This document shows, piece by piece, positions 14,219 to 22,767 of a DNA stretch of 23,921 nucleotides; position 1 is the stretch's first letter; each line of letters starts with the position of its first letter. The notes beneath the pieces are model-generated. The model worked only from the letters and a program-made list of their open reading frames with translations. It searched no databases and was not told where the DNA came from. The position numbers and the translations under genes were made by a program. Source of the stretch: Palsa-948 sp964481195 (lineage in GTDB: Bacteria > Bacteroidota > Bacteroidia > Palsa-948); contig CAYZTB010000045.1 in assembly GCA_964481195.1 (NCBI GenBank), positions 1 to 23,921 of the forward strand, in the 5' to 3' direction.

Positions 14219-16828
14219 TTACCTCACCAAGGTAATATTTCCATTTTGCTCTTTTGATGCACCTGTAAAAAAGTTAACTTTAAGCATATAAAAGAAAACA
14301 GCAGGATCTACAGGCTTACCACGGAACATACCATCCCAACCAACTTTTACATCGGTTGTAGAAAATACTTTTTCTCCCCAGCGATCGTAAATCCTAAACT
14401 CCATTTCCAACACACATGGATTTCGAACAAATAAAACATCGTTGCGCCCATCTGCGTTTGGAGAAAACGCACTAGGCACAAATACTTCGTCACATTCTTG
14501 CGTTACATTTACGATTACCGTATCGGAAGCGAAACATCCATTAGAGTCTAATGTAGAAACTACATAAATAGTAGTTACTGTTGGACTCGCAACAGGATTT
14601 GAACAGGTAGTGCAACTTAATGCATACGAAGGTGTCCAAGTATAAGTATTTGTACTGGCTGAACCAGTTAATGCAGTTTGTGCTCCAATGTTTATTGTAT
14701 ATGGCAAAGCTGTGGCTAATGCAGTAGGAACAGGATGAACAAGAACATTAATCAAGGCAGTGTCAGAACAAGTACCGTTTGATACAATAACAGTATAGCT
14801 TGTGTTTGCAGCAGGTGCAACAGGTATTGATGATGTTGTAGCTCCTGTGCTCCAAAAATATACTCCTCCACCCTGCGCTGTCAATGTGGAAATATCTCCT
14901 AAGCATAAAATAGTATCGCCTGTAGCTAAAGCAGATATGTTAGGCAAAACAGTAATATTAGCAATAGCTGTATCTGAACATCCATTTGCATCAACGGTAG
15001 TAGCTGTATAAGATGTGGATGTAGCGGGACAAATTATTATAGCAGAAGTAGTTTGACCTCCAGGCGACCAAGTATAATTACTTCCTCCGCTAGCTGACAA
15101 GGAGTTGCAGCTTCCAACACATATCGTTGCTGAACTAGCGGTAATAGTAACTGTTGGAGTTGGATTTACTGTAATTAAAATGCTTGCAGTATCAGCACAA
15201 GTTCCGGCAGATACAATCACGGTATACGTAATACTTGACATAGCAGATGAAACTGGATTTGAAATATTAGTTTGATTTAACCCAGCAGAAGGACTCCACG
15301 CATACGAAGACCCTCCACTGGCAGATAGAGAAGTTGAACTTCCGCTACAAATTGTGTTACTTACAGCAGAAACAATCGCAATCGGCTGAGGAGTAATTGA
15401 AACAGTATAAGTACCAACACTCGTACAGTTAAAGGCACTTGTGGCTACAACTGTGTAGGTAGATGTACTTGTTGGATAAACAATTATTGAAGTTGAAGTT
15501 GCTCCAGTGCTCCAACTATAAGTTACGCCTCCGGTAGCCGACAATACGGCACTATCTCCAAGACATACCGAATTATTTCCTGAAATATTTAAATTAGGAA
15601 TAGGATTTACAAACACCGTTGCATTATCATTGTCCGTACATCCATACGCGTCAGTAACAGTTACCGTATATCCTGATGTAATTGTTGGTGTAACAATTAT
15701 TGATGTCGCACTAGAACCTGTACTCCAAGAATATGAACCTCCGCCTTGAGCAGTAAGAGTAAGAGCATCTCCAGCACAAATTGTACTTGCTCCATTCAAA
15801 GTTGCTAATGGATTTCCTACTGTAACCATCACATCATCTGAAGAAGAACCACAAACATCCGTTATAGTTACAGAGTAGCTAGTAGAAGCAGTTGGAGTAG
15901 CAATTGGATTAGGACAGGTAGTGCAACTTAAACCACTTGTAGGAGTCCAGGAGTAAGCGCCACTGCCTGTTGCTAGTAAAAATGTATTATTTCCAAAACA
16001 GATTGTAACATCCGAACCGGCATTTACAGATGGCAGAGCATTGAGAGTAATTGTAACAGAATTACTTGCACTTCCGCAACTATTAGTTACAGTTAAAGTA
16101 TAGGTAGTGCTAATAGTTGGCGTAGCAGTAGGGTTTGCATTTGTTGTGCTGCTAAGTCCAGCCGAGGGTGACCACAAATAAGTGCCATTACCTGATCCAT
16201 TTAAAGTAACACTCGATCCATTGCAAATTGAAACTGCTGGACCGGCATTTACAGTAGATTGTGGAGCTATAGAAATTGAATGAGTTGATGTATTCGTACA
16301 GGCATTAGCATCTGTTCCTGTAACGGTATAATTAGTTGCTGTTGTTGGACTAACAGAAATAGTAGAACTTGATTGATTTCCTGGCAACCATACATATGAC
16401 GCAGCACCAGATGCAGATAAGGAAACACTGGAACCCGCACACACCGTATTATTTCCTGTAATAGAAACAGTAGGTGATGGATTTACAGTAACGGTGACAG
16501 TACTTGGATTACTTGTACATCCTAAGTTGTCTGTTACTATGAGTGTATAAGTAGTAGTAACTGAAGGCGAGGCCGTAGTAGTTTGCGTAAGAGGTGTAAT
16601 AACTGCATTGGGTGTTCCCAATGAACCATTGTTGGGTGTCCAAGCATAGCTGTAATCAGCTACTGTTGGCGAAGTAACTGTTGCCGTTAATGTTGTTACT
16701 CCACCATTACAAATAGTAACACTCGATCCTGCCGAAATAACAGGCTGCGTACACTGAATTTTCTTCTGAGAAAAAGATTCAGAATGTAGTATTCCTATCA
16801 AAAAAAACAGAAGTAGCGTTTTTCTCAA
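14219..16828 (-). CDS. Ig-like repeat surface protein with T9SS type B sorting domain
   Basis: This is an exported protein of about 869 residues. After a signal peptide (TLLLFFLIGILHSESFSQ) come ten Ig/PKD-like repeats of about 75-80 residues. Each opens near a (S/T)ICxGxxxxL segment, most continue with YxWSPxxGLS or SYSWSTG, and most end in TTYTVxVTD. A type B gliding-motility C-terminal domain follows (last 92 residues: AFSPNADGRND ... YDRWGEKVF ... GWDGMFRGK). It is likely a surface adhesin or filament-like protein; no enzyme domain is visible. An upstream ATG at 16903 would add 25 residues. I prefer the TTG at 16828 because a perfect -7 element (16860-16867) lies inside that extension and the signal peptide begins right after the TTG. 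The start is uncertain. No PorP/SprF gene adjoins it. Confidence 0.85.
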   Translation of the reverse strand: MRKTLLLFFLIGILHSESFSQKKIQCTQPVISAGSSVTICNGGVTTLTATVTSPTVADYSYAWTPNNGSLGTPNAVITPLTQTTTASPSVTTTYTLIVTDNLGCTSNPSTVTVTVNPSPTVSITGNNTVCAGSSVSLSASGAASYVWLPGNQSSSTISVSPTTATNYTVTGTDANACTNTSTHSISIAPQSTVNAGPAVSICNGSSVTLNGSGNGTYLWSPSAGLSSTTNANPTATPTISTTYTLTVTNSCGSASNSVTITLNALPSVNAGSDVTICFGNNTFLLATGSGAYSWTPTSGLSCTTCPNPIATPTASTSYSVTITDVCGSSSDDVMVTVGNPLATLNGASTICAGDALTLTAQGGGSYSWSTGSSATSIIVTPTITSGYTVTVTDAYGCTDNDNATVFVNPIPNLNISGNNSVCLGDSAVLSATGGVTYSWSTGATSTSIIVYPTSTSTYTVVATSAFNCTSVGTYTVSITPQPIAIVSAVSNTICSGSSTSLSASGGSSYAWSPSAGLNQTNISNPVSSAMSSITYTVIVSAGTCADTASILITVNPTPTVTITASSATICVGSCNSLSASGGSNYTWSPGGQTTSAIIICPATSTSYTATTVDANGCSDTAIANITVLPNISALATGDTILCLGDISTLTAQGGGVYFWSTGATTSSIPVAPAANTSYTVIVSNGTCSDTALINVLVHPVPTALATALPYTINIGAQTALTGSASTNTYTWTPSYALSCTTCSNPVASPTVTTIYVVSTLDSNGCFASDTVIVNVTQECDEVFVPSAFSPNADGRNDVLFVRNPCVLEMEFRIYDRWGEKVFSTTDVKVGWDGMFRGKPVDPAVFFYMLKVNFFTGASKEQNGNITLVR

Positions 16829-16859
16829 GCAGTAATCAATTAAAGTATCAGAAACCTCA

Positions 16860-16867
16860 CAAATATA
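16860..16867 (-). promoter_or_regulatory. -7 promoter element for the Ig-repeat protein
   Basis: On the minus strand these bases read TATATTTG, an exact TAnnTTTG match, 32 bases upstream of the preferred TTG start (16828). It lies within the longer possible reading frame, which argues against the ATG at 16903 being the true start. No -33 TTG was found. Confidence 0.4.
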
Positions 16868-17008
16868 GAGAATAAAAAGCATTAATTTTAAATATTTATT
16901 CATTCTGGATTAACAATAATGATTTATTATTACAGATATAAATTTTGAATTGTTTTAAAACAACATTTTTTGCATGAAAATTGATAGTAGAATCATTAAT
17001 TCAAATAC

Positions 17009-17016
17009 TAACTTTG
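17009..17016 (+). promoter_or_regulatory. -7 promoter element for the thioredoxin-fold protein
   Basis: TAACTTTG is an exact -7 match. Expected transcription begins at about 17021-17024, on or just after the ATG at 17022 and before the ATG at 17037. The element lies downstream of the earliest possible ATG (16974), which is therefore unlikely to be used. The nearest upstream TTG (16981-16983) is 25 bases away, longer than usual. Confidence 0.55.
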
Positions 17017-17036
17017 CAAATATGAATCTAACAATT

Positions 17037-18482
17037 ATGAAAAAGCTTATACTTTCGATTCTATTTTTTGTTTTTACTGGCTTCGTTAGCCAAGGACAAA
17101 CAGGCTATGCTATTAAAGGAAAAATTAAAGGCTGGCAAGATACCGTATGTTATCTGGGAAATTATTTCGGTAAATACTTCCCCGTTAAAGATACTGCCCG
17201 AATTGGGAAAGATGGAAGCTTCGAATTTAAAAATAAAGAGAAACTCCTAGATGGCATATACATTGTCATATTACCCAACAAAACATGGATAGAAATTTTA
17301 CTTGATAAAAATCAAACTTTTTCGTTTGAAACAGACAGCGCTAAAATGGTGGAGAATATTAAGTTTAAAAACTCTCCTGAGAACGAACAGTTTTACAAGT
17401 ATTTAAAATTCATGGTTAAACAACAAACATCTGTTGAGCCAGTCAGAAAAAGAATTATTGCAATTCGTGAAGATAGTACTGGCAAATACGACAAGGTAAA
17501 AGATTCTGTAAAAATATATCAGGACAGAATTAATGCCGCTGAAACAGAAATAGATAAATACAAGAATGACATAATTAAAAATTACCCCGATCAATTTTTA
17601 GCAGCAATCTTTATTGCTCAAAAAGATCCTATTATTCCAGATGCGCCACTTTTGCCTGGCGGCCAAAAAGACTCTCTCTTTCCTTATCAATATTATAAAA
17701 ATCATTTCTGGGATAACATTCCCCCATCGGATGATCGTTTGCTGCGTACACCAATTTTCCACAATAAGCTAAAGCAGTTTTTTGACAAGGTAGTGGTGCA
17801 AGACCCTGATTCTATTATTAAAGAGTCGGACATTTTGATAAATAAGACGAATGGAAACAAAGAAACATTTAAGTATATCGTTTGGTATATGACCACCACC
17901 TATGAAACACATACAATCATGGGATTTGATGCTGTATTTGTAAATCTGGTTGAGAAATACTACATGACCAATCAAGCATATTGGGTAGACACGGTAACCA
18001 ATCAAAAAATTATTCATCGCGCTTTAACCATTAAACCTCTCTTGCTTGGAAAGATGGCTCCTTCTATCATAATGCAAGATACGCTCGATAAGAACGTAGC
18101 ATTATACGATGTAAAATCTAAATATACGGTTATCGTATTTTGGGATCCAGATTGTGGCCATTGTCAAAAAGTTATTCCAAAGCTAAGAGAAGAGTACGAA
18201 AAAAAGCTTAAAGCTAAAGGCGTAAAAGTTTATGCTGTAGATATTGAAGACAATACAGAGAAATGGAAAAAGTTTATCATCGATAATAAAATGGACTGGA
18301 TAAATGTTCATGACAAATTTCAGCAATACCCTCTTCGGCAGCTATATGATATATACAGCACTCCTGTAATATATTTACTAGACGAAAACAAATTAATTAA
18401 AGCCAAACGCATTGATGTTGAACAGCTGGATGGCTACATAGATTTCCTCGAAAGAATGAAGGAAATCAAAAAACGAAAGTAA
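17037..18482 (+). CDS. Exported TlpA-like thioredoxin-fold protein (DUF4369/DUF5106 type)
   Basis: This is a 481-residue exported protein. A signal peptide (MKKLILSILFFVFTGFVSQGQ, with cleavage after about residue 21) is followed by a DUF4369-like beta domain (about 23-110), a helical DUF5106-like middle region (about 115-345), and a C-terminal thioredoxin fold. The redox motif CGHC is at 373-376 in FWDPDCGHCQKVIP, and the cis-proline is at about 443 (YSTPVIYLLDE). It likely acts as a periplasmic or outer-surface thiol:disulfide oxidoreductase, as in resA/TlpA-like proteins of Bacteroidota. Starts at 16974 and 17022 are also in frame. 17037 is chosen because it gives a standard signal peptide and lies after the -7 element. 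It ends at a shared bidirectional hairpin. Confidence 0.88.
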   Translation: MKKLILSILFFVFTGFVSQGQTGYAIKGKIKGWQDTVCYLGNYFGKYFPVKDTARIGKDGSFEFKNKEKLLDGIYIVILPNKTWIEILLDKNQTFSFETDSAKMVENIKFKNSPENEQFYKYLKFMVKQQTSVEPVRKRIIAIREDSTGKYDKVKDSVKIYQDRINAAETEIDKYKNDIIKNYPDQFLAAIFIAQKDPIIPDAPLLPGGQKDSLFPYQYYKNHFWDNIPPSDDRLLRTPIFHNKLKQFFDKVVVQDPDSIIKESDILINKTNGNKETFKYIVWYMTTTYETHTIMGFDAVFVNLVEKYYMTNQAYWVDTVTNQKIIHRALTIKPLLLGKMAPSIIMQDTLDKNVALYDVKSKYTVIVFWDPDCGHCQKVIPKLREEYEKKLKAKGVKVYAVDIEDNTEKWKKFIIDNKMDWINVHDKFQQYPLRQLYDIYSTPVIYLLDENKLIKAKRIDVEQLDGYIDFLERMKEIKKRK

Positions 18483-18488
18483 TATTCA

Positions 18489-18531
18489 GGAAAATATCGT
18501 GGAGCAACAATTACTCCACGCATATTTTTCC
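18489..18531. terminator. Bidirectional hairpin terminator between convergent genes
   Basis: CGTGGAG (18498-18504) pairs perfectly with CTCCACG (18514-18520). The stem extends with AAAATAT (18491-18497) pairing to ATATTTT across a one-base bulge at 18521. The plus strand exits into a run of T's (18524-18529). The minus strand exits into ATATTTTCC, so it can serve both genes. The stop codon of the minus-strand gene (18511-18513) lies in the loop, so part of the hairpin is coding sequence. Confidence 0.75.
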
Positions 18532-20901
18532 TTTATTCAATATTCTTTCTCCTTCAGATAGTTGATAGAAGTACAAGCCAGAAGAAAGGTTTTCTCTTTG
18601 AATGATAATATCATTCCCCATTCCTGAATTTACTGTTTGCACTACCCTACCATAAATATCTACAAGCTTCAGAACATAAGCAGCCGGCTTATGATTCAAA
18701 ACCTGGAGATGAGCTTGAGCATTAAAAGGATTAGGATAAACTAATACATCAACAAGATTACCATACTCCGAAACAGTATTATTAGTAGAATCTAATACAT
18801 AGAAAAAATCCAAAGCTCCCTCATTTGTATTATCCTGACCCCAATCAGAAACCTGCATTTTAAAACTCATCGTAGATGTTGGAGCAATATAGCTAGAGAT
18901 TTTATAGTTGCGAGGAAGCCAAGCTGCTTGTCCGGAAGACAATGCAGATAAAGATTCTAACACTATCGTAGTTGATCCATTGCTTATTGAAATGATTACT
19001 GTGTCTGTTGAGTTAAAAGATAAACGTTTCCATCTTGTATAATATAAATGCGGATTTGAATATGTTGACAAATCAAAAACAGGAGACGTTAATATAGTTG
19101 TTCCCCCATCTACATCATCATCACCAGCAGATAATCCATTGTTACCAGTAAGATACCCTTCGGTTCCACAATCATTAATTACATCAGCCCCTGGATTTAC
19201 CGGACTTCCTTGCGAAAAAGTTCCTAGTGGTTCTCCACGTTCCCACATTCCATCTGTAGCATTTCCACTTACAGTCCAACCAAAATCCCAAAAGAAGTCA
19301 TCATATATTCCATTATCTAAGCCCACAGTAATGGGCGAAGATGTAGAAGTTAGATTTTGTGAAGCAATACACTTTGTAACATAGCCCCATTTTCCTGCTG
19401 CGATACCATAGGATCCAGCAAAAATACCTGGCACATTAAAATTACCATTTGCATCTGCAATAGTATCCCATTTAATATTGTTATCATAGATAGAAACATG
19501 TGCAGATGGGATACCTACAGAGGTAGCATTATCTACTATCTTCCCCATTAGCGAAAATGTTTGCAATGGGCAAAGTAAAAACGTATCTAACTTAACTACT
19601 CCAGCCGAAAGTATTACGGTGTCTGTATCTGTAAAAAATCCGATTTTAGAAAACACAACTAAATAAGTATCCGGCTCAGCAATGCCGACCGCATATTGAC
19701 CTAGAAAATCTGTTTTATCAGTTACAGAATTACTTTGAGGATTGACAACTTGCAAAGTTACATCTACTCCGCTAATTGGCGCACCCGTATTGCAATCTTT
19801 AACTATTCCTTCCAAATAACAAGCTCTTTTATAAGTTGGTGAAAAAACATATAGCCCTCCACTAATATCAGAAGCAACTATAGTTCCTGATGGAAGATAA
19901 GGGTAAACACCCCAACATCCATTAAATCCAGTACCAGAACCTGTGTAAGTATCGTAATTACCAACTTGCACTAAATTATTTGGTCTGCTGCAATCAACAA
20001 TTGTTATTCCTTCGGTATACCATGATGTAACTGCATAATCAATATTATTATCTTGAATGATGTGTGTATTATGAACAATGGAATTACTTCCTGGATTTGT
20101 TTGAATACGGTCTGTTTCTTTAATATTATTTAAATCAGTTAGATCATACGCTCCAAGAAATGAATTTGCATTTTCATCCGTTGTAAAACAGGTTTTACTA
20201 TCTGCCGATAGCCAGGTGTTGTGGGTAAACTTTGTAGGCGTTTCAAAAGTTGCCAATATTACCGGAGATGCTGGATTAGAACAATCTACTACAGCACATT
20301 CTCCATCATAGATGTGTCCTGCATATAACGTATCGTTTCGAACAAACCCATCATGCACATAACGTGGGTCGTAAGAACCAAGATAAACAGGAGCCATGGG
20401 CGTAGTACTTACGTCAATGATTACTGCTCCTTTATTTCCAACGTTAGTACCATATAAATATACTTTACCATTATCAGCATGCAGTGCATGAATGGTTTCT
20501 AAAGTTTGTCCGCCAATTACCGGAGTCCAGGTGGTAACATTAAGATTTGTGCCCGGCAGGTTAGTCAACTCAACAATTTGCAATCCTATTGTTCCGTCTT
20601 CGGTTGTTACGTACGCATAATCTCCAACTGTTTTTATTTCCCTCCAGGTAGATGCAGGACCAGGTATTTGAATTATCTCAACAGGCGCAGCAGGGTTACT
20701 TACATCAACAATAGATAATCCATTTTCTGCCCCAACAAGTGCATACTCTTTGCTATCCGCAGTATCAACCCAACCGCAAATATTTGACAGCGACTGGTTT
20801 CCATAGGATAGTTTGGATGCTAAAGTAAGGTTGAGATTTTGAGCATTAGAAAATGCTACCGAAAATCCTGCTATGATTACTAATAGTGTATATTTTTTCA
20901 T
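18511..20901 (-). CDS. Choice-of-anchor B family surface protein with T9SS type A sorting domain
   Basis: This is a 796-residue exported protein. After a signal peptide (1-20) comes a choice-of-anchor-B beta-propeller-like region (about 22-358) with LVIVD-type repeats such as GLSIVDVSNPAAPVEI and AVVDCSNPASPVIL. Two carboxypeptidase-regulatory-like beta domains follow (about 362-445 and 448-525), then a jelly-roll-like region (about 535-705, YYTRWKRLSFNSTDTVII). A type A sorting domain ends it (711-796, VLVYPNPFNAQ ... DIYGRVVQ ... LSSGLYFYQLSEG). The protein should be exported by T9SS and anchored or released at the cell surface. Its function is unknown, and binding to glycans or other surface proteins is a guess. 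A near-consensus -7 element (TTCCTTTG, 20941 back to 20934) lies about 33 bases upstream. Confidence 0.9.
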   Translation of the reverse strand: MKKYTLLVIIAGFSVAFSNAQNLNLTLASKLSYGNQSLSNICGWVDTADSKEYALVGAENGLSIVDVSNPAAPVEIIQIPGPASTWREIKTVGDYAYVTTEDGTIGLQIVELTNLPGTNLNVTTWTPVIGGQTLETIHALHADNGKVYLYGTNVGNKGAVIIDVSTTPMAPVYLGSYDPRYVHDGFVRNDTLYAGHIYDGECAVVDCSNPASPVILATFETPTKFTHNTWLSADSKTCFTTDENANSFLGAYDLTDLNNIKETDRIQTNPGSNSIVHNTHIIQDNNIDYAVTSWYTEGITIVDCSRPNNLVQVGNYDTYTGSGTGFNGCWGVYPYLPSGTIVASDISGGLYVFSPTYKRACYLEGIVKDCNTGAPISGVDVTLQVVNPQSNSVTDKTDFLGQYAVGIAEPDTYLVVFSKIGFFTDTDTVILSAGVVKLDTFLLCPLQTFSLMGKIVDNATSVGIPSAHVSIYDNNIKWDTIADANGNFNVPGIFAGSYGIAAGKWGYVTKCIASQNLTSTSSPITVGLDNGIYDDFFWDFGWTVSGNATDGMWERGEPLGTFSQGSPVNPGADVINDCGTEGYLTGNNGLSAGDDDVDGGTTILTSPVFDLSTYSNPHLYYTRWKRLSFNSTDTVIISISNGSTTIVLESLSALSSGQAAWLPRNYKISSYIAPTSTMSFKMQVSDWGQDNTNEGALDFFYVLDSTNNTVSEYGNLVDVLVYPNPFNAQAHLQVLNHKPAAYVLKLVDIYGRVVQTVNSGMGNDIIIQRENLSSGLYFYQLSEGERILNKGKICVE

Positions 20902-20984
20902 GTTATATTTTTTTTAGCTAATTAATCTAACGCCAAAGGAAAGAATAAAACTATAGAAATGAAAGAAAAGTAGAATTATTAATT

Positions 20985-21980
20985 TTAGCGCGGCTTATAC
21001 TTGTCCGCTTCTTTATCTTTATCTTTTTTTAATTCTTTTAGTGCTTCGTAATCTTTTGTAAGCATTACATCCAACTTTTTATCTACCAACGAATATATGC
21101 TAGTATATTTTTCTCCAATCACGTGGTGTTCGTCCCACTGAAGTTGCCCTTTATATAAGAGTAAAGTTGCAATATCTGTTGGGGTAATTAGTGGCGATGT
21201 ACCGGGCTTATGCTTATGGGAGGTAGCTTTACTGGCATCACCTGACGACCCATGATATTCGGCAGATAAAAAAATACAGTCTTGATGTAAATCTTCTTTA
21301 GATATAAGTACATTATCTTTTTTATTATAGACAAGAAGGTAATCACCTCCAATTGGTAATACACCTTCCTTCATTAAGGAAGAATAAATAAAAACTTTAA
21401 TTTCTTTACCTGCATCAATTGGCACAACCCGTAGCTTTGTTCCGGCATACAGCTTAAAAAATAAAGTGTCTTTAGCAATTTCTTTATACACTTGAGCTCG
21501 GTAATCAATTAACATCTTTTCATATTCTGTAGGCACTCGCTCTTCCTCTTCCAGAATAGCTGCATTACTTTTTGAAGCACGCATATTTTTATACTTCATA
21601 GTTTTCACCACCCATAGCAACTCAATTTTTTTACTGGACTCATCCGAAACAGTATCTCCTACATTTTTGAATGTTTTGGTTTTATATTCTGCAGAGGCAG
21701 TATCAATTTCTCTCCAAAAAATAGTTTTTAACGTGTCTTTATCTCGATAAGACAAATAACCGCTTACAATATTGGCATTAAACTCATTTTCATAATATAA
21801 ATCGTTGGAAGTCCAGTTGGTAAGAATAAGTGTATATAAGGCCATGCCCTCCGTAATGGTTTGAGCTTTTTCTTTTTCAGTTATTTTCTTTTGAGCAGTG
21901 CCTTGAAAAGAAATTAAAAAGCTAAAACAAAAAAATAGCGCATAGCGCATTGCAGAATAATATTTTTTATTTGTAATCAT
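20985..21980 (-). CDS. Exported protein of unknown function
   Basis: I do not recognise this family. From the ATG at 21980 it is 331 residues, with a hydrophobic signal peptide (MRYALFFCFSFLISFQGTAQ) that begins at an internal methionine (21950). That methionine could be the real start. The mature part is soluble and rich in Lys and Glu, with strand-like pieces such as VSGYLSYRDKDTLKTIFW and FFKLYAGTKLRVVPI. A histidine/lysine patch (SHKHKP) and a lysine-rich C-terminal tail (LKELKKDKDKEADKYKPR) are visible. A longer start at 22058 would overlap the divergent VIT gene and contain a -7 element, so I reject it. It is divergent from the VIT gene and shares its promoter region. A periplasmic location is likely. 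Confidence 0.72.
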   Translation of the reverse strand: MITNKKYYSAMRYALFFCFSFLISFQGTAQKKITEKEKAQTITEGMALYTLILTNWTSNDLYYENEFNANIVSGYLSYRDKDTLKTIFWREIDTASAEYKTKTFKNVGDTVSDESSKKIELLWVVKTMKYKNMRASKSNAAILEEEERVPTEYEKMLIDYRAQVYKEIAKDTLFFKLYAGTKLRVVPIDAGKEIKVFIYSSLMKEGVLPIGGDYLLVYNKKDNVLISKEDLHQDCIFLSAEYHGSSGDASKATSHKHKPGTSPLITPTDIATLLLYKGQLQWDEHHVIGEKYTSIYSLVDKKLDVMLTKDYEALKELKKDKDKEADKYKPR

Positions 21981-22022
21981 AATGTTATAAAGGTACATTT
22001 TATATGATAAATTATTTGCAAT

Positions 22023-22030
22023 CAAACGTA
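22023..22030 (-). promoter_or_regulatory. -7 promoter element for the unknown exported protein
   Basis: On the minus strand these bases read TACGTTTG, an exact -7 match, with a TTG (22051 back to 22049) 18 bases upstream, as expected for -33. The two bases TA at 22029-22030 are shared with the plus-strand -7 element of the VIT gene. The ATG at 21980 is about 43 bases downstream. Confidence 0.55.
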
Positions 22031-22036
22031 TATTTG
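22029..22036 (+). promoter_or_regulatory. -7 promoter element for the VIT-family transporter
   Basis: TATATTTG is an exact -7 match 21 bases before the ATG at 22057, giving a leader of about 15 bases. It shares its first two bases with the oppositely directed -7 element at 22023-22030, so both promoters probably cannot be open at once. No -33 TTG was seen. Confidence 0.5.
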
Positions 22037-22056
22037 CCAAACAAATAACAAACACC

Positions 22057-22767
22057 ATGCATAATCACCACGACCATCACCAAGAAGAACATCTTAAAAG
22101 CTCTGCATTTATAACCGATGCAGTAATAGGAATGGCAGATGGACTTACCGTGCCATTTGCATTAGCTGCGGGGCTAAGTGGTGCGGTAAACAGCAATGCA
22201 ATAATTATAACTGCCGGTGTTGCAGAAATTGTTGCAGGAAGTATTGCCATGGGATTAGGCGGATATTTAGCAGGAAAAACCGAAGTGGAACATTACCAGT
22301 CTGAATTAAAACGCGAATACGATGAGGTGGAACGATTGCCCGAAAAAGAGAAAGAGGAAGTTAGAGAAGTATTTGCCAACTATGGAATTAGTAAAGAATC
22401 ACAAGATATAATAGTAGAAGAACTAGCTAAAGATAAAGATCAATGGGTAAATTTTATGATGAAGTTTGAATTGGGATTAGAAGAACCCCATGCAAACAGA
22501 GCACGTAACAGTGCAGCAACCATTGGCATTTCCTACATCGTTGGAGGATTAATTCCGCTTACAGCTTACTTCGTCACAGAAATTCCATTTGATGGATTAA
22601 TTCTTTCATCTATACTAACTACACTTTGCCTTTTTGTATTTGGTTATTTCAAAAGTAAAGTAACCGGACAACCTCCCATAGCAGGAGCCATCAAAGTAAC
22701 TTTAATTGGTGTAGCTGCCGCTGGCGCAGCCTTTTTGGTTGCTAAATTATTTTCCGGAATGTTTTAA
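22057..22767 (+). CDS. VIT1/CCC1 family Fe2+/Mn2+ transporter
   Basis: This is a 236-residue inner-membrane protein with five predicted helices (about 19-40, 47-70, 153-175, 178-198 and 209-232). A long acidic cytoplasmic segment (75-145, rich in Glu) lies between helices 2 and 3, the arrangement of VIT1/CCC1 proteins that move Fe2+ or Mn2+ in exchange for protons. The family segment DAVIGMADGLTVPFALAAG (21-39) is well kept, and M65 in GSIAMGLGGY may line the metal path. The N-terminus is histidine-rich (MHNHHDHHQEEH). The stop shares a TTAA with the stop of the convergent topoisomerase gene. Metal export or detoxification is more likely than uptake, based on the family. Confidence 0.9.
   Translation: MHNHHDHHQEEHLKSSAFITDAVIGMADGLTVPFALAAGLSGAVNSNAIIITAGVAEIVAGSIAMGLGGYLAGKTEVEHYQSELKREYDEVERLPEKEKEEVREVFANYGISKESQDIIVEELAKDKDQWVNFMMKFELGLEEPHANRARNSAATIGISYIVGGLIPLTAYFVTEIPFDGLILSSILTTLCLFVFGYFKSKVTGQPPIAGAIKVTLIGVAAAGAAFLVAKLFSGMF

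Noticed and set aside
16829..16903. ATG at 16903 as start of the Ig-repeat protein
   Set aside because: The extension contains a -7 element and would place an extra hydrophobic segment before a complete signal peptide. It is not excluded, only less likely.
10422..16903. Tandem similar segments that could suggest a CRISPR or satellite array
   Set aside because: The repeats are 75-80-residue Ig-like protein domains in frame, diverged at the DNA level, with no constant short repeats and spacers.
21981..22058. Start of the unknown exported protein at 22058
   Set aside because: It would overlap the divergent VIT gene, spans both promoters and puts about 36 residues before the signal peptide.
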